Shown: in pieces, positions 26,064-33,861 of the stretch | How the letters are laid out: every line of letters begins with the position of its first letter | Numbering within the stretch: the first letter of the stretch is position 1 | Position numbers and translations under genes: made by a program | From: Agrobacterium larrymoorei | Lineage (GTDB): Bacteria > Pseudomonadota > Alphaproteobacteria > Rhizobiales > Rhizobiaceae | DNA: 64,000 bases | Direction of reading: 5' to 3' | Assembly: GCF_005145045.1 (NCBI RefSeq) | Contig: NZ_CP039693.1 | Location: forward strand, 248,001 to 312,000 | Notes under the pieces: generated by a model | Seen by the model: only the letters and a program-made list of their open reading frames with translations | Told to the model about the DNA's origin: nothing | The model's database searches: none

Positions 26064-26952
26064 CCTGAAAGGATTTGGTCAGCGATATGCCGATTGTGTT
26101 CTGGTTTTCCCGACCGAATGCCTGTGTGGTCGAGCTATCTGCCGCATCGCCGAGAAGCCGATCAAAACGGTTGTAGACGCCCATCGTAATCGTCGGTGTC
26201 ACCTGATAGGAAGCGGCGATCGTCAGGCCAGCGGACTGAAGCCCTCCCGGAGCCTGAAAGGCGGTGACAGCGCCATTTGACGCGGCTTCGGCATCGCTGA
26301 CACTGAAATATGTCTTCATGTATCTGCTGCTGCCCGCAGACAGGCGAGGACCGACCGAAATAGTCAAATCGTCGGTCAGCTGCATGAACCAGTCCGCGCC
26401 GAAATCCGCGACGATGCCGCTGTCATTGAACAGGCCCTGCCGCACTTCGGTCCGCAGCCGAAGCTTGTCGGGTACCAGCCAATGCTGCGCGAAGATGCCA
26501 AAATCCGGGCTCCACTCGATCTTGCGCAGGCCGCCGAGCCTTTCGTCATCCATCACCGAACGCCGATCCCGGAAACCCAAGACCGGCCCCGCCTCAAAAT
26601 TTTCGGCGTCGAACAAGCTGTAGTCGATATTGTCATCCGGAGCGCTGTTTTCGTCCGGCTCGTCCATACGCCGAATATCGAAGCTCGGAATAGCGCCAAG
26701 CGACTGGTGGGACGATCCCGGATATGACGGCGCATATTCGACATTGCCTCCAAGCGTGACGACAAAGCCAGATTTTCCATCTGTAGACGGGTCGTCGGCG
26801 AGTGCCGGTGTGGCAACCGCAATGTGAAGCCCTGCCAAAAGCAGTTGCCGAAAGGAAAGACGCAGCTCAGTCAAGAAACGCATACGGACAAGACCAGAAA
26901 CCGACATGAAGAGGACTATGCAGCAACATTTAGCACATGAGGAAAGCTTCAT
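26053..26952 (-). CDS. MipA/OmpV-family outer membrane protein
   Basis: A 299-residue outer membrane beta-barrel. Typical OmpV features are GGNVEYAPSYPGSSHQSLGAIPSFDIR near the N-terminus and a C-terminus ending TIGISLTKSFQVSL in beta-barrel style (last residue Leu rather than Phe). ATG 26952 is supported by AGGAGG eight bases upstream. The resulting leader is long: a Cys-rich start (residues 1-22) precedes a second, more ordinary signal peptide beginning at Met24 and ending ATPALA-D. Convergent with the two-component operon and overlapping it by 11 bases. OmpV-type genes are often regulated by two-component systems and linked to antibiotic tolerance. Confidence 0.8.
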   Translation of the reverse strand: MKLSSCAKCCCIVLFMSVSGLVRMRFLTELRLSFRQLLLAGLHIAVATPALADDPSTDGKSGFVVTLGGNVEYAPSYPGSSHQSLGAIPSFDIRRMDEPDENSAPDDNIDYSLFDAENFEAGPVLGFRDRRSVMDDERLGGLRKIEWSPDFGIFAQHWLVPDKLRLRTEVRQGLFNDSGIVADFGADWFMQLTDDLTISVGPRLSAGSSRYMKTYFSVSDAEAASNGAVTAFQAPGGLQSAGLTIAASYQVTPTITMGVYNRFDRLLGDAADSSTTQAFGRENQNTIGISLTKSFQVSL

Positions 26953-27053
26953 CCACTGGTCCTCCTATCCTCCCTCGATTCCTGCAATTTCAAATTTACT
27001 TTCGCTCATGCCCTCTCCGAAATATGCGTTCGCGAAGAAGACCGCACTTCCAA

Positions 27054-27083
27054 TTGTTTGTTATATGATCTAAGAGGTATGAT
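27054..27083 (+). promoter_or_regulatory. Putative promoter of the dehydratase gene
   Basis: TTGTTT (27054-27059) and TATGAT (27078-27083) are spaced by 18 bases, about 90 bases before the start codon. Two ATGAT units flank the spacer, which could reflect binding by the nearby GntR-family regulator, but the spacing differs from the site at 35530. Weak call. Confidence 0.35.
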
Positions 27084-27173
27084 GACTGATGAGTTGAGGT
27101 AGGCGTCAAGCCTGCCATCGCGAATACCGGCGACCGACATAAGGATGTCGCAGAGAGTGTGAGGAGAAAGTTC

Positions 27174-28325
27174 TTGAAGATTGTAGACGTTCATGTGCGC
27201 GTGTTTTCCCATACGACCCGCAGACATCAGGATACCGCAGGGCACGCACACCCCGGCCCTCCGCATAAGGTGAATATGGGTCTGCTGACCATCGTCGCAG
27301 ATGACGGTACTGAAGGTTATTGCTTTGCCCCGCCGGAAGTCATCCGTCCGCATGTCATCGAAAAGTTCGTCAAGAAGGTTCTGATCGGCGAAGATCCGTT
27401 CGCGCGGGAACGGCTGTGGCAGGATCTCGCCCACTGGCAGCGTGGCAGCGCCATGCAGCTGACGGACCGTGCATTGGCAATCGTAGACTGCGCGCTTTGG
27501 GATCTTGCCGGTCGCAAGCTCAACATGCCCGTGCACAAGCTGATCGGAAGCTACCGCGACAAAATTCCTGCCTATGGCTCGATCATGTGCGGTGACGAAC
27601 TGGAAAACGGGCTGGCGACGCCAGAGGATTACGGGCGTTTTGCCGAAAAGCTGGTTGCGCGCGGTTACAAGGGCATCAAGCTTCACACATGGATGCCGCC
27701 GGTTTCCTGGGCGCCCGACGTTAAGATGGACCTGAAGGCGTGCGCCGCTGTTCGCGAGGCGGTCGGTCCCGATATCGATCTCATGATCGATGCCTTCCAT
27801 TGGTATACCCGCACGGAAGCCCTGGAACTCGGACGAGGCCTTCAAAAGCTTGACTTCGCCTGGATCGAGGAACCGATGGATGAGGACAGCGCCCTCTCCT
27901 ACGCCTGGCTTGCAGAGAATCTCGATATCCCGGTTCTGGGTCCCGAAAGTGCTGGCGGCAAGCATTTTAGCCGCGCGGAGTGGATCACGTCGAAGGCCTG
28001 CGATATTCTTCGCACCGGCGTTCATGATGTAGGCGGCATCAGCCCGGCGATGAAATGCATGCATCTTGCCGAGTCCTTCGGCATGAACTGCGAAATCCAT
28101 GGCAATGGCGCACCGAACCTCATCATCGCGGCCTGCACCAAGAATGCGAAGTGGTACGAGCGCGGACTGCTGCACCCGTTCCTCGAATATGATGACGGCT
28201 TCGAATATCTGAATGGCCTTGTCGATCCTATGGATCAGGATGGCTTCGTCCATATTTCGGACAAGCCGGGCCTTGGCGAAGATATCAATTTCGACTTCAT
28301 CAACGCAAATCTGGTCACTGTCTGA
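27174..28325 (+). CDS. Enolase-superfamily dehydratase (mandelate racemase/muconate lactonizing family)
   Basis: A 383-residue enzyme that abstracts a proton alpha to a carboxylate, most likely dehydrating a sugar acid. I place the start at TTG 27174 because GAGGAGA lies six bases upstream; the in-frame GTG at 27159 precedes that element. The barrel carries a Lys-x-His at the second strand (KGIKLHTW), metal ligands Asp (LMIDAFHWY), Glu (WIEEPMDE) and Glu (GPESAGG), and a catalytic His in EIHGNGAPN. K-x-H rather than K-x-K limits it to a subset of the MR-type enzymes; I cannot name the acid. It is convergent with the importer/GntR/hydrolase operon that probably supplies its substrate. Confidence 0.83.
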   Translation: MKIVDVHVRVFSHTTRRHQDTAGHAHPGPPHKVNMGLLTIVADDGTEGYCFAPPEVIRPHVIEKFVKKVLIGEDPFARERLWQDLAHWQRGSAMQLTDRALAIVDCALWDLAGRKLNMPVHKLIGSYRDKIPAYGSIMCGDELENGLATPEDYGRFAEKLVARGYKGIKLHTWMPPVSWAPDVKMDLKACAAVREAVGPDIDLMIDAFHWYTRTEALELGRGLQKLDFAWIEEPMDEDSALSYAWLAENLDIPVLGPESAGGKHFSRAEWITSKACDILRTGVHDVGGISPAMKCMHLAESFGMNCEIHGNGAPNLIIAACTKNAKWYERGLLHPFLEYDDGFEYLNGLVDPMDQDGFVHISDKPGLGEDINFDFINANLVTV

Positions 28326-28339
28326 ATAGGGTTGTGACA

Positions 28340-28368
28340 CTGAGCCCGGTCTCAAAGATCGGGCTCAG
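28340..28368. terminator. Hairpin between convergent genes
   Basis: Perfect 9-bp stem CTGAGCCCG / CGGGCTCAG with an 11-base loop lies between the convergent dehydratase and hydrolase genes. There is no strong T-run on either side, so it may be a weak bidirectional terminator. Confidence 0.55.
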
Positions 28369-28422
28369 ATGATTTCGGGACATGTTGAAAAGTGCTGGGA
28401 GGCAAGTCGGCGGCGCTTGCCT

Positions 28423-29481
28423 CTATTTCAGCGCCTGCTCAAGCCAATTGAAAGCGTGGTCCTGCTGTTCAACAGAAAAGGCGTGGGCCGAACCGGGCCA
28501 GATTTTCGTTTCGAGTGCACTGCTGCCCGCAGATTTCCAGATTGCTCGCAGCTGCTGCTGGGCAGCATTGGCAGTCGCCTTTGGAAAATGCCGGTCGTCC
28601 TCGCCGCTGAAGATCAGCGTCGGTTTGGGTGCGCCGAGCGCTGCGAAATGTGGATAGTCGAGCTTGCCTGCGATCTGCGGATGCAGCATTGAGAATGCCG
28701 ATTGGCCTCGCAGCTGATTGTTTCCGGGCTGCATCAAGCCTGCCAAAGTCCCCATCCAGCCGCCCGCGATGCAGAGTGTCGCATGATCAGAAAGTGCCGA
28801 AGCCTGCCAGGCCCGCGATCCTCCCATCGAGTATCCGATCACCGCTACCCTGTCGGCATCGACAGTCGGCAGATTGGACAGCCAAGCAAGGCACTCAAGA
28901 TCTTCGCGAAGGATGACGGAGGCGTAGGAAATGCCGAATTGCATAAGATTGGCAGCAAGGGCCTGCTGTGCCTCGTAACCGTTTCCTTCCTGGCTGCCCC
29001 AGCCAAGCGCATCGGCGCAGATCACGGTGTAACCGCGCCAGGCAAGCTCGTTGCCAATATGGCGTCCGCCATAGAGCCTGTCGGCCCAGGAATCCGAGGC
29101 TTTTGCCACCTGTTCCGGTTCATCCCGGCGCCTGATCAGCTTCTCCTTTCCGATGGAGAATAGGGAGCCATGATCGTGGAAGAGTACGGCTGCGGGTGTT
29201 TTCATTTCCGTTTTGGGCTTCAGAATATAAGCGCGCGTGGTCTCTCCATTCGAAAAACCCAGTTCAAGTTCTTGCCCCGTATAGCCGTCCGCGTCCCAGT
29301 GACCCACCATCGAAGCCGTGGCAGGAGAGATCGTCTGAATGCCGAGCGCATCGACGACAGTCTGCCGCGTGCGCGCTTTCCATACGGTAAAGTCTTCCGC
29401 TGCCGGATTGAAGTTCCAGGGAAACGACAGATTGTCTCGCAACCGGATGGCAAGGCTGGAGAGATTTTCGCTGTCGATCAT
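28423..29481 (-). CDS. Alpha/beta hydrolase (dienelactone hydrolase/acetyl-xylan-esterase-like)
   Basis: A 352-residue hydrolase without a signal peptide. The nucleophile elbow is GYSMGGSRAW (Ser in VAVIGYSMGG). The Asp lies in LIFSGEDDRHFP and the His in WPGSAHAFS. An N-terminal region of about 90 residues precedes the core, and the long insertion with SWADRLYGGRHIGNELAWRGY is typical of the DUF1100/acetyl-xylan-esterase-like group. It starts at ATG 29481, directly after the GntR gene (TGAATG). As last gene of the importer operon it may deacylate or open a lactone of the imported carbohydrate before the dehydratase acts; this is inference. Confidence 0.8.
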   Translation of the reverse strand: MIDSENLSSLAIRLRDNLSFPWNFNPAAEDFTVWKARTRQTVVDALGIQTISPATASMVGHWDADGYTGQELELGFSNGETTRAYILKPKTEMKTPAAVLFHDHGSLFSIGKEKLIRRRDEPEQVAKASDSWADRLYGGRHIGNELAWRGYTVICADALGWGSQEGNGYEAQQALAANLMQFGISYASVILREDLECLAWLSNLPTVDADRVAVIGYSMGGSRAWQASALSDHATLCIAGGWMGTLAGLMQPGNNQLRGQSAFSMLHPQIAGKLDYPHFAALGAPKPTLIFSGEDDRHFPKATANAAQQQLRAIWKSAGSSALETKIWPGSAHAFSVEQQDHAFNWLEQALK

Positions 29482-30222
29482 TCATGCCCTCGATGCCATG
29501 CGGGAAATCATTCTGTTGCGGCTCTCACCGAGATGTTTGCGCATGGCTGCGCGGGCAATCTCAACGTCACCCGCCTCGATGGCATGGAGAATGGCGCGGT
29601 GTTCCTGATTGACGCGGGCGAGATGCAGGGACAGCGCCTCGTCATCTACCGCATTGGTGGAAAGCCGCATGCGCGGCATCAGCGTCTCACCGAGATAGTT
29701 GAAAATCTCAAAGAAATGCTCGTTCTGGCTCGCTGTCGCGACGGCGCGGTGAAAGTCGAAATCCGCCTGTGTGTCGCGGCTGACGACGCGGATTGCCGCA
29801 TCCATGGCATCGCAGGCAGCGGCCATGGCATCGATGTCTTCCTGACGTCGACGCTCTGCGGCAAGTGCCGCCGCCTCGGATTCGATGCCAATGCGAAGTT
29901 CCAACCCTTTGACCAGATTGCCGACCAAAGCCAGATTCTCATCGCCCAACCTAAAGGGCTTCACGCCTGCGTCTTCACGCACGAAGACTCCGATACCGTG
30001 ATGGATGGAGACGAGCCCACTTGCGCGAAGATTGGCAATCGCCTCGCGGACGACCGTGCGGCTGACCGCGAGTTCATCGATCAGCGCCTTTTCCGTCGGC
30101 AGCTTTGCGCCGCGCGCATATTCGCCGTTTTTGATGCGCTCTTCGATGACCCTCACCACCTGCGACGACAGGGTTTCCCGGCGGGCAGATGGCGTAACCG
30201 GCTTGTCCAACTCTATCGTCAT
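29482..30222 (-). CDS. FadR-subfamily GntR transcriptional regulator
   Basis: A 246-residue regulator. The N-terminal GntR winged helix (EERIKNGEYARGAKLPTEKALIDELAVSRTVVREAIANLRASGLV) covers residues about 30-85. A C-terminal FCD all-helical ligand domain follows, with the metal-binding pattern D-x3-H (DFDFHRAVA) and later His residues (HRAILHAIEAGD). ATG 30222 has GGAG seven bases upstream. It lies 29 bases after the last ABC gene and just before the hydrolase gene, so it is co-transcribed with the importer and probably represses the operon, with a hydroxy or sugar acid as inducer. Confidence 0.88.
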   Translation of the reverse strand: MTIELDKPVTPSARRETLSSQVVRVIEERIKNGEYARGAKLPTEKALIDELAVSRTVVREAIANLRASGLVSIHHGIGVFVREDAGVKPFRLGDENLALVGNLVKGLELRIGIESEAAALAAERRRQEDIDAMAAACDAMDAAIRVVSRDTQADFDFHRAVATASQNEHFFEIFNYLGETLMPRMRLSTNAVDDEALSLHLARVNQEHRAILHAIEAGDVEIARAAMRKHLGESRNRMISRMASRA

Positions 30223-30251
30223 CGGGCATCTCCAGCGCTTCCGTCCAATCC

Positions 30252-31010
30252 TCAGACGGCTTGATCATACTCCAGGCTCGCCTGTATCAATTGACGAGCA
30301 TATGGGTCCTTGGCGTTTCCGGTTGTCAAGACCTCGCGGTCCATGACTTCAACGACTTTGCCATGCTGCATCACAGCCAGGCGTTCGCACATATGGTCGA
30401 TGACCGCAAGATCATGCGACACGAAGAGATAGGTTAGGCCACGCTTCGGGCGCAGATCAGCAAGCAGGTTCAGCACTTCAGCCTGAACCGAGACATCGAG
30501 GGCCGAGGTCGGTTCATCGAGCAGCAAAAACTTCGGCTCCAGAATAAGAGCGCGGGCAATCGCCACGCGCTGTCTCTGGCCGCCCGAAAGCTCGTGTGGG
30601 TAGCGCGTGAGGAAGTCCGGCGGAAGGCCGACATCGATCAGAGCCTGCTCCATACGCTCGATCTGTCGATCCATGCGGTGAATGCGCAGCGGCTCCTGTA
30701 ATGCGGTGCGGATGGACTGGCGCGGGTGAAGCGAGCCATAGGGGTCCTGAAACACCATCTGCACCAGGCGGCAATATTCGCTGAAGGGAATGTCCGCAAT
30801 CGCCCTTCCCTCGAGATCGATTGCACCTTCCCAGGTGTTGAGCAGGCGCGCCATGCAGCGCAGGATCGTGGACTTGCCGGAACCGGATTCGCCGATGAGG
30901 CCGAAGGATTCGCCCGCTTCGACGGAAAAGCTCACATCGCCGAGAATCCTCTTTTTGGCCGGTCCATAGCCCAGATCGATGGATAGGTCGCGAACCTCGA
31001 TGGCCTTCAT
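30252..31010 (-). CDS. Oligopeptide-type ABC transporter ATPase (OppF/DppF-like)
   Basis: Second ATPase of the importer, 252 residues. ATG 31010 is chosen because GAGGGA precedes it by seven bases; longer starts overlap the upstream ATPase gene. It has Walker [10 protein letters not shown], signature [15 protein letters not shown], Walker [12 protein letters not shown] and the switch His in [11 protein letters not shown]. It lacks the C-terminal oligopeptide extension with Cys residues of an iron-sulfur type. Adjacent genes encode its partner ATPase and permeases. This subfamily also imports oligosaccharides and opines, so substrate is not proven to be peptide. Confidence 0.88.
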   Translation of the reverse strand: MKAIEVRDLSIDLGYGPAKKRILGDVSFSVEAGESFGLIGESGSGKSTILRCMARLLNTWEGAIDLEGRAIADIPFSEYCRLVQMVFQDPYGSLHPRQSIRTALQEPLRIHRMDRQIERMEQALIDVGLPPDFLTRYPHELSGGQRQRVAIARALILEPKFLLLDEPTSALDVSVQAEVLNLLADLRPKRGLTYLFVSHDLAVIDHMCERLAVMQHGKVVEVMDREVLTTGNAKDPYARQLIQASLEYDQAV

Positions 31011-31026
31011 GCTCTTGTCCCTCATC

Positions 31027-31863
31027 TTAAGCGCTCTGCGTTTCGCGGTTGAGCACAGGCAGCGGCCCGCGATTGCCGCCAATGTGAGGCTGCGCCGCAA
31101 GCAGGCCCTTGGTGTAGGGGTGCGTGCAGTTTCTGAGATCGCGCGCCAAACATTCCTCGACAACTTCACCGTGGCGCATCACGAGAACGCGGTCGCAGAA
31201 ATTGCGAACCAGATTGAGGTCGTGGCTGATCATGATCAGTCCGAGGCCCTTCTCCGTGACGAGTTGGTTCAGGATGTTGAGAACCTGCATGCGCACGGTC
31301 ACGTCGAGCGCGGATGTCGGCTCGTCGGCAATGATGATCTGAGGCTCGGGGATCAGCATCATCGCAATCATGATGCGCTGGCCCATGCCACCTGAAACCT
31401 CGTGAGGATAAAGCGAATAGACGCGCTCAGGATCACGGATTTGCACGGCTTCCAGCATTTCGATGGTTTTGCGCTTGGCAACGTCGCGGGAGGCATTGGT
31501 GTGCACGCGGTACGCTTCCGCGATCTGATCGCCGACGCGGTGCACCGGGTTGAGCGAAAATTTCGGGTCCTGCAGGATCATCGAAATGCGCCGCCCACGG
31601 ATTTGCAGCATCTGCTTTTCGCTTGCAGACAGAAGATCCGTATCGCCGAAGCTCATCTCATCGGCCTCGATCTTCGCCGTTGGGAGAAGCTTCAGGAGAG
31701 CACGTCCAATCGTGGATTTGCCGGAGCCGGATTCACCGACGATGCCGAGCCTTTCACGACCGAGGTCGAAGGAGACGCCCTTGACCACATCCTTGTAGCT
31801 TTTGCCGGTGCGGTAGCTGACACGAAGCTGATCGACCTTGAGCAGAGGTGTTGCGGTTTCCAT
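31027..31863 (-). CDS. Oligopeptide-type ABC transporter ATPase (OppD/DppD-like)
   Basis: First ATPase, 278 residues. Of two adjacent ATGs (31866 and 31863) the second is seven bases from AGGAG. Motifs: Walker [11 protein letters not shown]-loop LQDPKFSLNPV, signature EVSGGMGQRIMIAMML, Walker [14 protein letters not shown], and MISHDLNLVRNF. The C-terminal tail includes the oligopeptide/dipeptide extension HPYTKGLLAAQPHIGG. It follows the DppC-like permease gene by ten bases. Confidence 0.88.
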   Translation of the reverse strand: METATPLLKVDQLRVSYRTGKSYKDVVKGVSFDLGRERLGIVGESGSGKSTIGRALLKLLPTAKIEADEMSFGDTDLLSASEKQMLQIRGRRISMILQDPKFSLNPVHRVGDQIAEAYRVHTNASRDVAKRKTIEMLEAVQIRDPERVYSLYPHEVSGGMGQRIMIAMMLIPEPQIIIADEPTSALDVTVRMQVLNILNQLVTEKGLGLIMISHDLNLVRNFCDRVLVMRHGEVVEECLARDLRNCTHPYTKGLLAAQPHIGGNRGPLPVLNRETQSA

Positions 31864-31873
31864 CATCGGTCTC

Positions 31874-32779
31874 CTAGTGCTGTTTCGGGTCGAGCACGTC
31901 GCGCAGACCATCGCCCAACAGGTTGAAGGCAAGGCTGACGATGAGGATGGCGCCGCCCGGGAAGGCGACCAGCCACCAATTGTCCAGCATGTAACGTCGG
32001 CCCGTCGCAATCATCGCGCCCCACTCGGGAAGCGGCGGCTGTGCACCAAGACCGAGGAAGCCGAGGCCTGCGGCAGTCAGGATGACGGTGGCCATGGACA
32101 GCGTTACGCGCACGAGAACCGAAGGCAGACACATGGGCATGATCGATTTGATGATGATGCGCAGCGATGACGCTCCCTGCATGCGCGAGGCTGAGATGTA
32201 GTCGGCACTGCGGAAGGTCAGCGTCTCTGCACGGGCAAGACGCGCAATCGGCGGCCATGTCGTAAGCCCGATGGCAATGATCGCATTTTCCAGGCCGGCA
32301 CCAAGGGCAGCAACGAAGGCCAGCGAAAGGATGAGGCTTGGGAAGGACAGGAAAATATCAGTGATCCGCATCATCAACGTATCGTACCAGCCACCGAAGT
32401 AACCGGCAGTCGTTCCGACCAGCAGGCCGATGGGCCCGACGACGACCGATACGATGGTGATGATGGTCAGGCTGATGCGGGTTCCGTAGATGATGCGGCT
32501 AAGAATATCGCGGCCAAGCTCGTCGGTGCCGAACCAGTGCGTGGCACTTGGCGGCTGCAAGGTGGCGGACAGATTGACCACATTCGGATCGAACGGCGCC
32601 AGCAGCGGCGCCAGCAGTGCCGTCAGCAGCAGGATCGAAATGACGATGACGCCGAAAGCCGATGTCGGGCTTTCCATCAATTCGCCGATCAGCGAACCTG
32701 CCCGCTTCGCCGTTGCTTTGAACCGTGAGCGCGAAGCGCCTGGTGCGGAATATTGAACGGATGGAGAATGGGTGGCCAT
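31874..32779 (-). CDS. Oligopeptide-type ABC transporter permease (DppC-like)
   Basis: A 301-residue permease with the N-terminal OppC-type segment (SPTSAFGVIVISILLLTALLAPLLAPFDPN), the hallmark HWFGTDELGRDILSRIIYG and an EAA loop (SADYISASRMQGASSLRII). ATG 32779 has GAGGA nine bases upstream and starts one base after the DppB-like gene stops. It forms the inner-membrane channel with that protein. Confidence 0.9.
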   Translation of the reverse strand: MATHSPSVQYSAPGASRSRFKATAKRAGSLIGELMESPTSAFGVIVISILLLTALLAPLLAPFDPNVVNLSATLQPPSATHWFGTDELGRDILSRIIYGTRISLTIITIVSVVVGPIGLLVGTTAGYFGGWYDTLMMRITDIFLSFPSLILSLAFVAALGAGLENAIIAIGLTTWPPIARLARAETLTFRSADYISASRMQGASSLRIIIKSIMPMCLPSVLVRVTLSMATVILTAAGLGFLGLGAQPPLPEWGAMIATGRRYMLDNWWLVAFPGGAILIVSLAFNLLGDGLRDVLDPKQH

Positions 32780-32780
32780 A

Positions 32781-33797
32781 TCAACGCGTCCTCGGATCGA
32801 AGATTTTGTAAAGCGCATCCGACAGCAGGTTCAGTGCGATGAAGATGACACCGACCAGAAGAACGCAGGTCATGACGGCATTCATGTCGCCGATGAGCAT
32901 GTTGTTGGTCATGTACTGACCGAAGCCCGGCCATGAAAACACAGTCTCAATAAGGACCGCACCTTCCAGCAGCGTACCATAGGCAAGAACGACGACTGTG
33001 ACGAGCTGAACGCGGATATTTGCAAAGGCGTGGTGCCAGATGGTCCGGCTTTTCGACAGGCCCTTCACCCGCGCCGTGGTGACGTATTCCTGGTTGAGCT
33101 GGTCCAGCATGAAGCTGCGGGTCATGCGCGTGATATAGGCAAGCGACGAGTAGCCGAGGATGCTGGCCGGCAGAACGAGGTGGTTCACGGCGTCCCAGAA
33201 GACTTCCATATCGCCGGCAAGCAGGGAGTCGATCAGAAGGAAACCGGTCGTATCCGGTACCAGACCGACATAATAATCCGAGACACGTCCACCGCCGCCC
33301 ACCAGATCAAGCACGGCATAGAAGATGATCAGGCCGATCATGCCCGTCCAGAAAATCGGCATCGAATGGCCGATCAGGGTTGCGAAGCGGATCGTGTGGT
33401 CTACAGCGCTGTTACGACGCACGGCTGCGAGGATTCCGAGAGGAATGCCGAGACCCGCACCGAACAGAATGGCGAAGGTGGCAAGCTCGATCGTTGCGGG
33501 CATGACATGCAGGATGTCGTTGAGCACGGGCTGGCCGGTTCGGATCGAGGTGCCGAAGTCGCCATGCAACAGATCGCCGACATAGCGGGTGAACTGCTCC
33601 CAGAGCGGCAGGTTTGCGCCGATCCGTTCGGCAACCATGTTGTAGGTTGCCTGATCGGCCTCTTCCCCCACGATTGCTCTGACCGGATCGACCGGCATCA
33701 ACCGACCGATACAGAAGGTCAGGATGAGCAAACCGATCAGGGTCGCAAGGACCGTTCCGGCCTGGCGCACGAATGCGCTGAAACGCTCAGTTGTCAT
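32781..33797 (-). CDS. Oligopeptide-type ABC transporter permease (DppB-like)
   Basis: A 338-residue permease with the DppB N-terminal helix, the segment GRLMPVDPVRAIVGEEA, HGDFGTSIRTGQPV and the EAA loop (NQEYVTTARVKGLSKSRTIWHHAFAN). ATG 33797 has GAGGAAG close upstream. It follows the binding-protein gene after a 64-base gap that contains a strong hairpin. Confidence 0.9.
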   Translation of the reverse strand: MTTERFSAFVRQAGTVLATLIGLLILTFCIGRLMPVDPVRAIVGEEADQATYNMVAERIGANLPLWEQFTRYVGDLLHGDFGTSIRTGQPVLNDILHVMPATIELATFAILFGAGLGIPLGILAAVRRNSAVDHTIRFATLIGHSMPIFWTGMIGLIIFYAVLDLVGGGGRVSDYYVGLVPDTTGFLLIDSLLAGDMEVFWDAVNHLVLPASILGYSSLAYITRMTRSFMLDQLNQEYVTTARVKGLSKSRTIWHHAFANIRVQLVTVVVLAYGTLLEGAVLIETVFSWPGFGQYMTNNMLIGDMNAVMTCVLLVGVIFIALNLLSDALYKIFDPRTR

Positions 33798-33819
33798 TGG
33801 CTTCCTCGGAATATGTAAC

Positions 33820-33852
33820 CCGCCCTGCAAGCGCTACAGGCTTGCAAGGCGG
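33820..33852 (-). promoter_or_regulatory. Strong intercistronic hairpin after the binding-protein gene
   Basis: A 13-bp stem (CCGCCCTGCAAGC with GCTTGCAAGGCGG, one G-U wobble) and seven-base loop lie between the binding-protein stop and the DppB-like start. No U-run follows. It is the expected position for a stem that stabilises the binding-protein mRNA and sets a higher binding-protein to permease ratio. Confidence 0.6.
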
Positions 33853-33861
33853 CGCCTTGAA

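Noticed and set aside
27006..28355. 449-codon open frame on the minus strand
   Set aside because: Antisense to the enolase-superfamily gene, whose catalytic residues are visible on the plus strand.
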